Assembly (NCBI RefSeq): GCF_028737255.1
Contig: NZ_JAQZAN010000004.1
Span: forward strand, 1-64,000
Length of the DNA: 64,000 nucleotides
Origin: Actinomycetospora straminea
GTDB taxonomy: Bacteria > Actinomycetota > Actinomycetes > Mycobacteriales > Pseudonocardiaceae
Direction: 5' to 3'
Shown here: one piece after another, positions 16,216 to 28,505 of the stretch
Numbering within the stretch: the stretch's first letter is position 1
How the letters are laid out: each line of letters opens with the position of its first letter
Made by a program: the position numbers and the translations under genes
Notes under the pieces: model-generated
Seen by the model: only the letters and a program-made list of their open reading frames with translations
Told to the model about the DNA's origin: nothing
The model's database searches: none

Positions 16216-18566
16216 TCAGGCAGGGCGGACGAGCAGCGCCACGGGGTAGCGGTCGAGGAGCTGTGTGAGACGTGGCGCACCACCGTCGACGGCGCGCCCG
16301 GTGACGACGTCGGTCCAGTCGTCGGCGCCGCCGGGCAGCGGGAGCACCGTGTCACCCCAGCCGCCCGCCGCCTGCAGGCCGACCGGCAGCCGGGTGGCGA
16401 CGGCGACCAGCCGCTCGCGCCCGGCCGGGCCGCCGCGGGCGAAGGCGAGCGCGTGGTCGGCGGCCGTCCCGGACGCCGGCAGCGGCGTGTAGCCGTCGAA
16501 CAGCTCGGGCCGGAAGCGGCGCAGGCGCAGGGCCGCCACGACGACCGCGAGCTTCGTCGCCGCGACCTCGTCGGGGTCGTCGGCGTCGACCGCCGGCGAC
16601 CACCCACCGTCGAGGCGCTCGAGGAGCCGGCGGCGCAGCCCGAAGTCGACCGGGCGCCGGTTGTCCGGGTCGACCAGCGAGTACTCGAAGAGCTCGGTGC
16701 CCTGGTAGACGTCGGGGACACCGGGCCCGGCGAGCTGCAGCAGCTTCTGGCCCAGCGCGTTGGAGCGGCCGTGACGGTCGATGCTCGCGACGAACGCCTC
16801 GATCTCGGCGACGGCGTCCGCGTCGGCGAGCACCTGGCCGGGCCAGGCCGCGATCGCCTCGTCGACCTCGGGCACCGCGTCGACGTGCGCGGTGACCAGC
16901 TTGGCCTCCTTCGAGGCCTTGGTGAGGTAGCCGGCCAGGCGCTCCTCGGTGAGCGGCCACGCCCCGAGCACCGACTGCCACGCCAGCAGCTCCAGCGACG
17001 GCGAGGGCAGGGGATGGCGCGCCGACGCCGAGCGCAGGAACGCGCCCCACTCGGCGGTGAGCTCGGAGAGCACCGCCAGGCGGGCCCGGACGTCCTCGCT
17101 GCGCTTGGTGTCGTGGGTCGAGAGCGTGGTCATCGTCGCCGGCGTCGCGGCGTCGCGGGCGGCGGCCTTCGTGTGGAACTCCCGCGGCGACACCCCGAAC
17201 CGGTCCGGCGCCCCGCCGACCTCGTTGAGCGCGACGAAGCGGTTCCACCGGTAGAAGGTGGTGTCCTCGACGCCCTTGGCCGTCACCATGCCGCTGGTCT
17301 GCTCGACCCGGCGGGTGAGGTGGCCGTCGGGCTCCGCGGTCATCGCCGCGTGGATCCGGCGGACGATCTCGGCGAGCTCGGGTCGCGCGGTGGCCGCGGT
17401 GTCGACGGCGCGGTCGAGCGCGTCGCGGCCCTCGGGCAGGTAGGAGCGGTAGACCGGGTAGGCGCCGAGCAGCTCGGCGACCGCGTCCTGCACCTTCGAG
17501 GGGTCGTCGCCGCCGTCGCCGTCACCCGGCACCAGCGCGGCGATCCGCGTGACCTCGGCGACGAGGATCTCGTCGGTGACCAGGCGCTTCGCGACGTGCT
17601 CGGTGACCGACAGCGCCTCGCGCGCCCCGGTGTGCTGCGCGGACACGGCGTCGATGAGCGCCTCGCCGCGCGGGTCGACGAACAGGCCCTGGACCTCGCG
17701 CAGCGCCTCGTACCCCGTGGTGCCGTCGACGGGCCAGGACAGCGGGAGCGCCTCGTCCGGGCCGAGGATCTTCTCGACGAGCAGCCACGCGGTCTCGCCG
17801 AGCGCCGCACGCAGCCGCCGCACGTAGTCGCCCGGGGTGGTGAGCCCGTCGGGGTGGTCGATGCGCAGGCCGTCCAGCTCGCCCGCGGCGCGCCAGCGCA
17901 GCACCTCGGCGTGGGTGGCGTCGAAGATCGCCGGGTCGTCGACGCGGACGGCCGCGAGGTCCGAGACGTCGAAGAAGCGGCGGTAGGTCAGCTCGGCGTT
18001 GCCGCGCCGCCAGTGCACGAGCCGGTAGTGCTGGCGCTCGTGCACCTCCTGCGGTGTGCCGTCGTCCCCGGTGCCCGGGGCGACCGGGTAGCGGTGCTCG
18101 TAGTAGTGCAGCTCGGTGCGGTCGTCGGAGAGGGTGAGCTCGTCGATGGCCTCGGGGGAGCCGAGGACGGGGATGAGCAGCGGCCGGGCGGTGAGGTCGG
18201 TGAGGTCCGCGTCGTACCAGTCCGCGTAGGGCGAGTCCGCCCCCTCGCGCAGCAGCGACCACCACGACGGGTTGGCCGCGGGCACCGCGACGCCCATGTG
18301 GTTGGGCACGAGGTCGACGAGCACGCCGAGCCCCGCCGCGCGCAGCGTCGCCACCAGCTCGCGCCGGCCCTCCTCGCCGCCCAGCTCGTCGTTCGCCCGC
18401 GTCGGGTCGACGACGTCGTAGCCGTGCATCGAGCCGGGGGAGGCCTGCAGGATCGGCGAGCAGTACAGCGCCCCGACGCCGAGCCCGTCGAGGTAGCCGA
18501 CGAGGTCGCGCGCGTCGGCGAAGGGCTGCGCCGGGGAGAGCTGCAGCCGGTAGGTGGACGGCGGGA

Positions 18567-18570
<4 letters not shown>
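16216..18570 (-). CDS. treY: Maltooligosyl trehalose synthase TreY
   Basis: A GH13 enzyme of 784 aa that isomerises the reducing end of malto-oligosaccharides to an alpha,alpha-1,1 trehalose linkage, making the substrate of TreZ. The protein starts directly with the family signature PPSTYRLQL. Catalytic residues are visible as Asp near 236 (LRIDHPDGL), Glu near 266 (LLVEKIL) and the later [12 protein letters not shown] motif near 486. The ATG at 18570 overlaps the glgX stop by 4 nt, so the two are translationally coupled; upstream open-frame sequence is the shadow of glgX. nhaA follows by 11 nt. The product works in the cytoplasm on debranched glycogen chains. Confidence 0.95.
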
Positions 18571-20786
<2,216 letters not shown>

Positions 20787-20903
20787 CGGGCCTCCGTGTG
20801 TGGGGGGTGAACGCGGACGGGGTGCCCGAACGTGCACGCCGAGAATACGGGCCGGGAGCGACGACCCGTCCCGGCCGACGCCGGCCTCGCTACCATCCCC
20901 GCC

Positions 20904-21332
20904 GTGGCGACGGTCTTCACCAAGATCATCAATGGCGAGATCCCGGGACGTTTCGTCTGGTCGGACGAGCAGGTGGTCGGGTTCCTCTCCATCAACCCCC
21001 TCGGGCCCGGCCACGTGCTGGTCGTGCCGCGGGAGGAGGTCGACCAGTGGATCGACGCCCCCGACGGCCTGTTCGAGCACGCCATGGGGGTGGCGAAGAC
21101 GATCGGGACGGTGATCCGCGACACCTGGTCGCCGCCGCGCGTGGCGCTCATGATCGCGGGGTTCGAGGTGCCGCACCTCCACGTGCACGTCCACCCCGCG
21201 TGGGGGCTGGAGGCGTTCGACTTCTCCCAGGCCGAGAGCGACCCGGACCCCGCCGAGATGGACCGGCACGCCGAGTCGATCCGCGCCGGGCTGCGCGCCG
21301 CCGGCCACGGCGCCGCCGTCCCGGACGCCTGA
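20904..21332 (+). CDS. HIT-family nucleotide-binding hydrolase
   Basis: A 142-aa histidine-triad protein. Such enzymes hydrolyse nucleoside phosphoramidates or dinucleoside polyphosphates and act in the cytoplasm. The N-terminal motif [13 protein letters not shown], the [12 protein letters not shown] strand and the active-site triad PHLHVHVHP (about residues 90-98) are complete. The usual length is 110-150 aa. The GTG at 20904 was chosen because conserved sequence begins there; the in-frame extension upstream is Arg/Pro-rich. A phosphoglycerate-mutase-like gene follows by 9 nt and a TMEM175 channel gene by another 7 nt, so the three likely form an operon divergent from glgX. Confidence 0.92.
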   Translation: MATVFTKIINGEIPGRFVWSDEQVVGFLSINPLGPGHVLVVPREEVDQWIDAPDGLFEHAMGVAKTIGTVIRDTWSPPRVALMIAGFEVPHLHVHVHPAWGLEAFDFSQAESDPDPAEMDRHAESIRAGLRAAGHGAAVPDA

Positions 21333-21341
21333 CCGCGCCCG

Positions 21342-21953
21342 ATGCAGCTGCTGCTCGTCCGCCACGCCGAGCCTCTCGCGGCGACCGCCGAGCCGGGGGC
21401 GGCGGGCGCCGACCCGGCCCTGTCCGCGCGCGGGCAGGAGCAGGCCGAGCGCTTCGCGACCTGGCTCGCCGACGCCCCCGACCGCGACGGCGTCGCCGAG
21501 ATCGTCACCTCGACGATGCGCCGGGCCCGGGAGTCCGCGGCCCCGGCCGCGCGCCTGCTCGGGGTCCCGGAACCGGTCGCCGTCGACGACCTGTGCGAGT
21601 TCGACCGCGGGCGCGGGTCCTACCGGCCCGTGCACCTGCGCGACGACGCCGACGAGGACTGGCAGGCCATCCGGTCCGGCGTGTTCCCGTCGTACGTCGA
21701 CGGCGCGGCCTTCACCGCGCGCCTCGCCGGCGCCCTCGACGCGGTCGTGGCGCGCCAGGACCCGCGGGCCACGGCCGTCGTCGTCTGCCACGCCGGCGTG
21801 ATCAACACCTACGTCACCGGGATCCTCGGCATCGACCGCCCGCTGACGTTCCCGCTGCACCACACCTCGGTGACGCGCGTGCTCGTCTCGCGGTCGGGCG
21901 CCCGCCGGGTGAGCTCGGTGAACGAGACCCAGCACCTCGCCGGGCTGCTGTGA
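21342..21953 (+). CDS. Histidine phosphatase family protein (phosphoglycerate mutase-like)
   Basis: A 203-aa phosphatase of the RHG superfamily, in which a histidine is transiently phosphorylated. The N-terminal catalytic motif is LLLVRHAEP at residues 3-11, the second active-site His is in [13 protein letters not shown] near 150, and the conserved region [11 protein letters not shown]-like ([11 protein letters not shown]) gives the phosphate-binding Arg. The substrate is unknown; short members such as this are usually broad-specificity or sugar-phosphate phosphatases. It is the second gene of the HIT-phosphatase-TMEM175 unit, with 9 nt before it and 7 nt after it. Confidence 0.9.
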   Translation: MQLLLVRHAEPLAATAEPGAAGADPALSARGQEQAERFATWLADAPDRDGVAEIVTSTMRRARESAAPAARLLGVPEPVAVDDLCEFDRGRGSYRPVHLRDDADEDWQAIRSGVFPSYVDGAAFTARLAGALDAVVARQDPRATAVVVCHAGVINTYVTGILGIDRPLTFPLHHTSVTRVLVSRSGARRVSSVNETQHLAGLL

Positions 21954-21960
21954 GGTCGTG

Positions 21961-22605
21961 ATGGCGGAGGCCGGGGAGGACGCGCGGGGTGACTGGCTCG
22001 GTCCCGAGCGCCTGCTCGCCTTCAGCGACGGCGTGGTGGCGATCGCGCTGACGCTGCTCGTGCTGCCGCTGGCCGAGCTCGTCCCCGAGGCCGGCGAGCC
22101 CGGGACCTCGGGCCTGTCGATCCTCACCGACAACCTCGCGGCGATCGGCAGCTTCGTGCTGAGCTTCGCGGTCATCGCCCGCTTCTGGGCCGCCCACCAC
22201 CGCGTCTTCGACCGGGCCCGGCAGGTCAGCCACACCCTCGTCGCCGTCAACACGGCGTGGCTGTTCACGATCGTCGTGCTGCCGTTCCCGACGGAGATGA
22301 TCGGGTCGTTCCCGGAGGACCCGTTCACGCTGCGCTTCTACGTCGGGACCCTGTTCGCGAGCAGCGCGCTGCTGTCGGTGACCGCGGTGCTCGTGCGCCG
22401 GACGCTGCCGCGCGACGACGCCCAGGGGCTGCGCAACACCGCGGCGGGCGGCACGGCGGTGCTGCTGCTCCTCGTGCTCGTGGTGACGCTCGTGGCGCCG
22501 GGCCTGGGCTACTGGCCGCTGCTGCTGCTGTTCCTGACCTCGCCGCTCGAGCGCGTGCTCGGGCCCCTGGTCGAGCGCCGTCTCGCGCGTCCCCCGTCCG
22601 ACTGA
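21961..22605 (+). CDS. TMEM175-family (DUF1211) potassium channel-like membrane protein
   Basis: A 214-aa membrane protein with about six helices. Bacterial TMEM175 proteins are tetrameric K+-permeable channels. The first helix carries the family signature [17 protein letters not shown] (residues 19-35), in which the FSD triplet is diagnostic. Later segments include [20 protein letters not shown] and [14 protein letters not shown], both typical. A GTG at 21958 and the ATG at 21961 are adjacent; I used the ATG. The gene follows the histidine phosphatase by 7 nt, so it is probably co-transcribed. It may set membrane potential or K+ leakage under stress; this role is inferred. Confidence 0.88.
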   Translation: MAEAGEDARGDWLGPERLLAFSDGVVAIALTLLVLPLAELVPEAGEPGTSGLSILTDNLAAIGSFVLSFAVIARFWAAHHRVFDRARQVSHTLVAVNTAWLFTIVVLPFPTEMIGSFPEDPFTLRFYVGTLFASSALLSVTAVLVRRTLPRDDAQGLRNTAAGGTAVLLLLVLVVTLVAPGLGYWPLLLLFLTSPLERVLGPLVERRLARPPSD

Positions 22606-22671
22606 TCACGCCCTTGTCCCCGGGCCCCGCAGCCACCAGGCTCGGTGGATCACGGCCGGTGGGGGAGGTCC

Positions 22672-24297
22672 ATGAGCACGGCGACCGGGTCGCACGCCGG
22701 ACGGCGCACGATCCTGGCGGCGATGACCGTCGCCAACGCGATGATCCTCGTGGACCAGACGGCGGTGCCCCTGGCGCTGCCCGACATCGCCCAGGACTTC
22801 GGCGTGAGCTCCACGCTCGTGCAGTGGGTGCTCACCGCGAGCCTGCTGCCGCTCGCGGGGCTGCTCGTGCTCGGCGGACGGCTCGGCGACCTGTTCGGGC
22901 GCCGCCGGGTGTTCCTGCTGGGCTCGGTGGTGTTCGCCGGCGCCTCGGCGGTCGGGGGCCTGGCGCCGGACTTCCCGGTGCTGCTCGCGGCGCGGGTGTG
23001 CCAGGGCGCGGGTGGCGCCCTGATGCTGCCGGCCACGGTGGCGATCCTCAGCGACGCCTTCGAGCCGCGGGAGCGCGGCCGGGCGCTCGGCACGATGGGT
23101 GGCGTCGCGGCGACCGCCGGCGCGCTCGGCCCGACCATCGGCGGCCTGCTCACCTCCGGCGTGAGCTGGCGCGCGGTGCTCCTCATCAACCTCCCGCTGC
23201 TGGTGGTGACGCTGTGGGCGACGCTGCGGGCGGTCCCGCCCGACGGCCCCCGCCGCACGGGGGTGCACGTCGACCTCGTCGGCGCGACGCTCCTGGGGCT
23301 CGTGCTCGTCGGGCTCGTGTTCGGCTTCGCGCAGACGACCACCGACGGCTGGACCGCGCCCGACGTCGTCGTGTCGCTGGTCGTGGCCGTCGTCGCCGCC
23401 GTGCTGTTCGTGTGGTGGGAGCGGCGCACCGCCGACCCGCTGCTCGACCTGCACCTGTTGCGCTCGAGCCGCGACTACCGCGGCGCGACGATCTCGCAGG
23501 GCCTCGCCGGCATGGCCGAGATGGGCCTCGGGCTGATCCTGCCCCTCGCGCTCGTGCTCAACCTGCAGATGGACCCGGCGCTCGCGGGGCTCGCGCTGCT
23601 GGCGACGACGGTGCCGATGGTGGTGATCGCGCCGCTGGTCGGCCGCTGGTACGACGCCGCGGGCGGGCGGCCGCCGCTCGTCGTGGGGTTCGGGCTGCTG
23701 GCCGTCTCCGGGGTCCTGCTCGCGCTCGGCATGCCGCAGAACGCGTTCTGGTGGCTGCTGCCGGGGCTGGTGGTGTACGGGATCGGGCTCGCCGTGGTGC
23801 TCACGGTCAACGACCCGGTCGGCCTCGACACGGTGCCCGAGCACGCGCACGGCCAGGCCTCGGGGGTGTCGGCCACCGCCGAGCAGGGCGGCGGCGCGAT
23901 CGGGATCGCCCTGCTCTACGCCCTGCTGCACCTGACCTACCTGCAGGCGCTGGTCGACGGCGCCGCCGAGCGCGGCCTGCCGCCGCTCACCGCGGAGGCC
24001 GGCACCGCGCTGCGCGACGCGCTGGAGAACGCCGAGCAGACGGGGCTGCGGCCCTCGACGTTCGACCCGCGGGTCGTCGAGTACCTCGACGTCGCCGAGC
24101 GCGCCTCCGACCAGGGCTACGTCGTCGCGTTCCTCGCCGTCTCGGTGCTCGCGGTGATCGGCGTCGTCACCTCGGCCTGGCTCGTGCGCCGGCCCCCGGA
24201 CCCCGACACCGAGGCCGCCGAGGCGGAGACGCCCGACGTGGCGTGGGGCGAGGACGGCACCCGCGACGGACCCGGGGGCACCGTCACGCCATCGTGA
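22672..24297 (+). CDS. MFS transporter, DHA2 (EmrB/QacA) drug-exporter family
   Basis: A 541-aa proton-driven exporter with about 14 membrane helices, the DHA2 layout. The family motifs are visible: LVDQTAVPLALPDIAQDFG in helix 1, the loop 2-3 motif GGRLGDLFGRRRVFLLG, and the antiporter motif C-like GALGPTIGGLL in helix 5. The C-terminal 40 residues are acidic and cytoplasmic. The ATG at 22672 follows GGGGGAGG at suitable spacing; an earlier in-frame ATG at 22645 lacks one. The substrate cannot be predicted. The gene lies 66 bp after the TMEM175 gene and 62 bp before the amidase, on the same strand. Confidence 0.92.
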   Translation: MSTATGSHAGRRTILAAMTVANAMILVDQTAVPLALPDIAQDFGVSSTLVQWVLTASLLPLAGLLVLGGRLGDLFGRRRVFLLGSVVFAGASAVGGLAPDFPVLLAARVCQGAGGALMLPATVAILSDAFEPRERGRALGTMGGVAATAGALGPTIGGLLTSGVSWRAVLLINLPLLVVTLWATLRAVPPDGPRRTGVHVDLVGATLLGLVLVGLVFGFAQTTTDGWTAPDVVVSLVVAVVAAVLFVWWERRTADPLLDLHLLRSSRDYRGATISQGLAGMAEMGLGLILPLALVLNLQMDPALAGLALLATTVPMVVIAPLVGRWYDAAGGRPPLVVGFGLLAVSGVLLALGMPQNAFWWLLPGLVVYGIGLAVVLTVNDPVGLDTVPEHAHGQASGVSATAEQGGGAIGIALLYALLHLTYLQALVDGAAERGLPPLTAEAGTALRDALENAEQTGLRPSTFDPRVVEYLDVAERASDQGYVVAFLAVSVLAVIGVVTSAWLVRRPPDPDTEAAEAETPDVAWGEDGTRDGPGGTVTPS

Positions 24298-24359
24298 CCT
24301 GCGGGCCCGTCGCGCTCCCTACGGTTGGGGCTCCCGCCCAGCGGCCGACAGGAGACGCC

Positions 24360-25919
24360 GTGCCCGTCACCCCTCCCACCCCCGAAGAGCTCGCCGCCCT
24401 GGCCGAGCGCGACCGACTCGGTCTCGATCCCGAAGGGCTCGCGGCCTTCGCCCCGCTCGTCGAGGGCTCGTTCGGCGCCTACGACCGCGTCGAGGAGCTG
24501 TGGGCCGCGCAGGCGCCGACCGCGCCGGACCGCGCCTGGTCGTGGCCCGCGGAGGGGGAGAACCGCTGGGGCGCCTGGTACGTGCGCTGCCGCGTCGAGG
24601 GCTCGCCCGACGGCCCGCTCGCCGGGCGCACCGTGGCCGTCAAGGACAACACCGCGGTCGCCGGGGTGCCGATGGCCAACGGCTCGCGGCTCGTCGACGG
24701 CTACGTCCCCAAGCGCGACGCCACGGTCGTGACGCGCCTGCTCGAGGCGGGCGCCACCGTCACCGGCAAGGCCGTCTGCGAGGACCTCTGCTTCTCCGGG
24801 GCCAGCCACACGTCGCACACCGGGCCCGTGCGCAACCCCTGGGACCCCACGCGCACCACCGGCGGCTCCTCCAGCGGCAGCGCGGCCCTGCTCGCGGCCG
24901 GCGAGGTCGACCTCGCCACCGGCGGCGACCAGGGCGGCTCGGTGCGCATGCCCGCGGCGATGAGCGGGATCGTCGGGCACAAGCCCACCCACGGCCTCGT
25001 GCCCTACACCGGCGCCTTCCCGATCGAGGCGACGATCGACCACCTCGGGCCCATGACCCGCACGGTCGGCGACGCCGCGCTCGCGCTGGGGATCATGGCC
25101 GGCCCCGACGGCCTCGACCCCCGCCAGCCCGACGCCCTCGCCCCCGTCGACTTCCTCGCCGAGATCGCGCGCGGCGCCGAGGGCCTGCGGGTCGGCGTCG
25201 TCACCGAGGGGTTCGGGCACGAGGGCCTCTCGGTGCCCGGCGTCGACGCGAGCGTGCGGGCCGCGCTCGACGTCCTCGCGGGCGCGGGCCTGGCCGTCGA
25301 CGAGGTCTCGGTGCCGTGGCACAAGCACGCCTTCGACGTGTGGACGGTCGTCGCCACCGACGGGGTCGTCGCGCAGATGATCGAGGGCAACGGCTACGGC
25401 ATGAACTGGGAGGGCCTCTACGACCCCGACCTCGTCGCGCACTACGGCGGGCGGCGCGCCGAGGGCGGGCACCTCTTCTCCGACACCGTGAAGATGGTGA
25501 CTATGGCCGGGCGCCACGCGCTGACCCGCGAGCACGGCCGGCACTACGCCATGGCGCGCAACCTCGTCCCGACGGCCCGCGCGGCCTACGACGCGGCGCT
25601 CGCCGAGCACGACGTGCTGGTCATGCCCACGGTGCCGATCCTCCCGACGACGTTGGTCGCCGAGGGCGCGCCGGCGGCGGAGAGCGTGACCCGGGCCCTG
25701 GAGATGATCGTCAACACCGCGCCCACCGACGTCACGGGCCACCCCGCGACCTCGGTCCCGGCCTCGCCGGTCGACGGGCTCCCGGTCGGCATGATGATCA
25801 TCGGCCGGCGCTTCGACGACGCCACCTGCCTGCGCGTCGCCCACGCCTTCGAGCAGGCGGTCGGGGGCTTCCCCTCGCCGCCCGGGATCGAGGCGCGGGC
25901 GACGGTGGCCGCGGGGTAG
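24360..25919 (+). CDS. Amidase-signature family enzyme
   Basis: A 519-aa amide hydrolase with the Ser-cisSer-Lys triad of the amidase signature family: Lys95 in VAVKDNTAV, cis-Ser about 170 in TGGSSSGSA and nucleophile Ser194 in GGDQGGSVRMPA. The N-terminal 80 residues (EELAALAERDRLGL) match the extension seen in actinobacterial amidases acting on aryl or aliphatic amides, rather than GatA. There is no gatC or gatB nearby, so it is not the tRNA amidotransferase. The GTG at 24360 follows AGGAG. It stands alone, and its stop faces the minus-strand DUF2630 gene 30 bp away. Confidence 0.92.
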   Translation: MPVTPPTPEELAALAERDRLGLDPEGLAAFAPLVEGSFGAYDRVEELWAAQAPTAPDRAWSWPAEGENRWGAWYVRCRVEGSPDGPLAGRTVAVKDNTAVAGVPMANGSRLVDGYVPKRDATVVTRLLEAGATVTGKAVCEDLCFSGASHTSHTGPVRNPWDPTRTTGGSSSGSAALLAAGEVDLATGGDQGGSVRMPAAMSGIVGHKPTHGLVPYTGAFPIEATIDHLGPMTRTVGDAALALGIMAGPDGLDPRQPDALAPVDFLAEIARGAEGLRVGVVTEGFGHEGLSVPGVDASVRAALDVLAGAGLAVDEVSVPWHKHAFDVWTVVATDGVVAQMIEGNGYGMNWEGLYDPDLVAHYGGRRAEGGHLFSDTVKMVTMAGRHALTREHGRHYAMARNLVPTARAAYDAALAEHDVLVMPTVPILPTTLVAEGAPAAESVTRALEMIVNTAPTDVTGHPATSVPASPVDGLPVGMMIIGRRFDDATCLRVAHAFEQAVGGFPSPPGIEARATVAAG

Positions 25920-25949
25920 GGCGGCCCGCCGAGGGTTCGCGGGCCGGGC

Positions 25950-26177
25950 CTACTGCAGGTAGTCGTGCACCTGCTTCTCGGTCGCGTGGCCCGGGTCGCC
26001 GCCGAAGTCCCGGCCCGCGCGGCGGCGGCGCAGGGCGTCCCAGCACTGGTCGAGCTGCTCCTCGATCTGCGCCAGGCGCGCCCGGTCCTCGTCGTTGATC
26101 GCCTCCCCGTGCCCGCGCAGCCGGTGCTCCTCGTCGACCAGCGCGTGGATGGTGCCCAGGGTGTCCTCGTCGGCCAT
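25950..26177 (-). CDS. DUF2630 family protein
   Basis: A 75-aa, highly charged, mostly helical cytoplasmic protein found in many actinobacteria. The conserved pattern is a first helix (TIHALVDEEHRLR), a polar turn, a second helix (RLAQIEEQLDQCWDALRRRRA) and a short tail ending in a conserved acidic/aromatic segment (VHDYLQ). No function is established for the family. It starts 10 bp downstream of the stop of the larger membrane protein gene at 26188, so the two are probably on one transcript. Confidence 0.88.
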   Translation of the reverse strand: MADEDTLGTIHALVDEEHRLRGHGEAINDEDRARLAQIEEQLDQCWDALRRRRAGRDFGGDPGHATEKQVHDYLQ

Positions 26178-26187
26178 GGGACCGAGC

Positions 26188-28344
26188 CTAGCCCCGCACC
26201 AGCGCCACGAGATCGCGGACGCGGGCGTCGGGGAGGTAGGCGCGCCCGATGCCGATGCCGACGCGCGGGAGGTCGGCCTCGTCGCGGTAGAGCAGGAACA
26301 TCGGCTCGTAGCGCGGCTGGAACTTCGCCTTGAACGTGTGCAGCGAGCGGAAGCCGTAGTAGGGCTCGAGGAGCTCGCCCATGCGGTCGAGGACGCGGTC
26401 GAGGACCTGCGCCTCGTCCTCGCCCTCGGCCCGTGCCAGCGGCGCGCCCGACAGCGACAGGAACCGCGCGCCCTCGGCCTGGAACGTGAGGCACGCCGAG
26501 GCGATGAGGTACTCGACGACCGCCCGGAACCCCTCCTGCCGGCGGCGCATGACGTCGAGGGTCCAGCCGACCACCTCGCCGTCGGGCCCGTACACCGGCA
26601 GCCACGAGGTGACGCCGTGGACGGTGCCCTCGGCGTCGACCGCGAGGCCGGTGCGCACCTCCGGGTCGAGGGCCTCCTCGACCCCGCCGAGCGTGAAGCC
26701 CATCTCGGGCAGGCCCTTGTCGCCGACCCACTCCTCGGAGATAGCGCGGACCTGTGCCACGACCGCCCGCGGCTCGTCGGCGAGGTGCACCATGCGGTGC
26801 TCGATCCCCGCCTTGCCGGCCCGGTTGAAGGCGCTGCGCACGTTCTGCCAGGGCTTGCCCTTGAACTCGAGGCCCTCGAGGTCGATCAGCGTGTCCTCGG
26901 CGACCTGCAGCGCCCGCCAGCCGTCGGCCCGCGCGACGTCGGCGAGGGCTTCGGTGCTCGAGAACAGGCACGGCACCCACCCCGAGCGCTCGGCCATGGC
27001 GCGGAAGTCCTCGAGCGCCGCGGACCGGTCGGCCGGGGCGACGATCGGGTCGCCGAGGGCCACCGCGACCCCGGCGTGCGCCCGGTACGCGGTGATCCCG
27101 TCGGCGTGCTGGAGGTAGCGGTTCTCGGGCCACGTCGCCATCCACGACAGCGTGGAGCCGCCGTGGCGGTGCAGCGCCTCGCGGGCGACCTCGGGGCCGC
27201 CGGCCGCGGCCCCCGAGCGTCGGCGCAGCCGCCGGCGCGACGGGACCGCGAAGGCGTGCCGGCCCGCGACCAGCCACACCACGAGCGCCGACCACAGCAC
27301 CGCGTTGGGCACGAAGACCGCCAGGCCCACGAGCTCGACCTGGTCCATCTGGTTCGTGATCTGCGCGAACACCACGACGCCGACCACCAACAGGCCCAGC
27401 AGCAGGTAGAAGCCACCGAGCACCAGGCCAGCCACCCACGCCGGGCGACGCCCGCGGCGCAGGCCCTCGGCGAGCAGCAGGGCGATCGCCACCGACACCA
27501 GGGTCTCGACGACCGTCGAGTCCGAGGCGGTGTTCCCGAGCGGCCCGACGACGGGCACGACGAGGGTGAGCACCCGGATCACGGCGATGACGACGAGCCC
27601 CGCCGCGGCGACCAGGCGGAACTCGCGACGCCCCGGGCGCCCCGCGGGCGACGGCACCGCGGCCGGTCCGGCGATCCGGCGCCCCAGCGGCAGCGCGACG
27701 GCCAGCGCGATCGTGTGCGCGGCGTCGGCGAGGTGGCCGAGGAACAGCAGCCCGACGAGCGCGACCCCGACGAGCACCAGGCGCAGCCGCAGCCGCCACG
27801 GCGCGTTCAGGGTGGCCGAGGCGACCGCGAGCACGGCGAGCACGCCGGTCGAGACGCCCCCGGTCAGCGCGCCCGTGAGCGCCACGGCCCAGACCCAGCC
27901 AGTGGCGGCGAGCAGCGCGACCAGGCCGATCGCGGCGAGCAGCGCGGCGAGCTGGCCCGCGACGAGCACGAGCGCCGTGCGCCCGGAGCCCAGCCGCCCC
28001 TCCGCCCACCCGAGCCCCACCGCGGCGAGCACGAGCCCGAGCAGCGCCCCGACCGGGTGCGCCCCGACCAGCGCGGCCGACAGCGGCGTCCACATGTGGC
28101 CCTCGGCGAGCGCCGGGACGCCGGTGAGCACCGACGACGCCCAGGACCGGTCGGCCAGCGGGCTCCAGAACGCGCCGGTCGCGAGGCCGGTGACCAGCAG
28201 CAGGAGCACCGTCGCCGCGGTGACCGGGCGCCACCGGGCGACACCCTCGACGCGCGCCCGTGCCGCACCCAGCCGGTCCGGGGAGTCCTGGTCGTCGGCG
28301 GGGTCCGTGGGGTCCGTCGGCTCCCGCGGGACGGTGACCGTCAT
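26188..28344 (-). CDS. Rhomboid-like membrane domain fused to a DUF2156/MprF-type transferase domain
   Basis: A 718-aa bipartite protein. Residues about 390-718 are a DUF2156 domain, the acyltransferase fold that in MprF/LysX moves an amino acid from tRNA to phosphatidylglycerol (motifs TYRAHAGVAVALGDPIV-like, NVRSAFNRAGKAG and FKAKFQPRYEPMFLLYRD). The N-terminal 380 residues hold two sets of helices. The first set looks rhomboid-like: an EGHMWTPLSAAL loop, GGVSTG with Ser about 165, and GHLADAAH with His about 204 and 210. The second set (about 230-360) resembles the MprF transmembrane region. The probable role is envelope lipid modification and resistance to cationic peptides. Whether the rhomboid-like part is catalytic is unknown. 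The ATG at 28344 follows AGGAG. Confidence 0.82.
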   Translation of the reverse strand: MTVTVPREPTDPTDPADDQDSPDRLGAARARVEGVARWRPVTAATVLLLLVTGLATGAFWSPLADRSWASSVLTGVPALAEGHMWTPLSAALVGAHPVGALLGLVLAAVGLGWAEGRLGSGRTALVLVAGQLAALLAAIGLVALLAATGWVWAVALTGALTGGVSTGVLAVLAVASATLNAPWRLRLRLVLVGVALVGLLFLGHLADAAHTIALAVALPLGRRIAGPAAVPSPAGRPGRREFRLVAAAGLVVIAVIRVLTLVVPVVGPLGNTASDSTVVETLVSVAIALLLAEGLRRGRRPAWVAGLVLGGFYLLLGLLVVGVVVFAQITNQMDQVELVGLAVFVPNAVLWSALVVWLVAGRHAFAVPSRRRLRRRSGAAAGGPEVAREALHRHGGSTLSWMATWPENRYLQHADGITAYRAHAGVAVALGDPIVAPADRSAALEDFRAMAERSGWVPCLFSSTEALADVARADGWRALQVAEDTLIDLEGLEFKGKPWQNVRSAFNRAGKAGIEHRMVHLADEPRAVVAQVRAISEEWVGDKGLPEMGFTLGGVEEALDPEVRTGLAVDAEGTVHGVTSWLPVYGPDGEVVGWTLDVMRRRQEGFRAVVEYLIASACLTFQAEGARFLSLSGAPLARAEGEDEAQVLDRVLDRMGELLEPYYGFRSLHTFKAKFQPRYEPMFLLYRDEADLPRVGIGIGRAYLPDARVRDLVALVRG

Positions 28345-28505
28345 CGGCGATCTCCTGAGCTGTCACACAGTGCGACGTCCCGCTCGCACGGCACGGCTGA
28401 ACGGGTGAGGTGTGCGACGAGTGTCCGTCGGCAGCCTGCCGATGACAATCCTCTGGGTGATCGAACGTCTCGACGTGGGCGCGCGCGACCGTCACGATCA
28501 CCGGC

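Noticed and set aside
20850-20876. Inverted repeat GGCCGGGA with an 11-nt spacer in the glgX-HIT gap
   Set aside because: Eight GC-rich bases with a long spacer are expected by chance here, and no known operator matches.
28346-28362. GATCTCCTGAGCT at the mprF-like start matches the arm of the 62315 hairpin
   Set aside because: The shared 13 nt include the ribosome-binding site of the gene and have no inverted partner here, so chance similarity is more likely.
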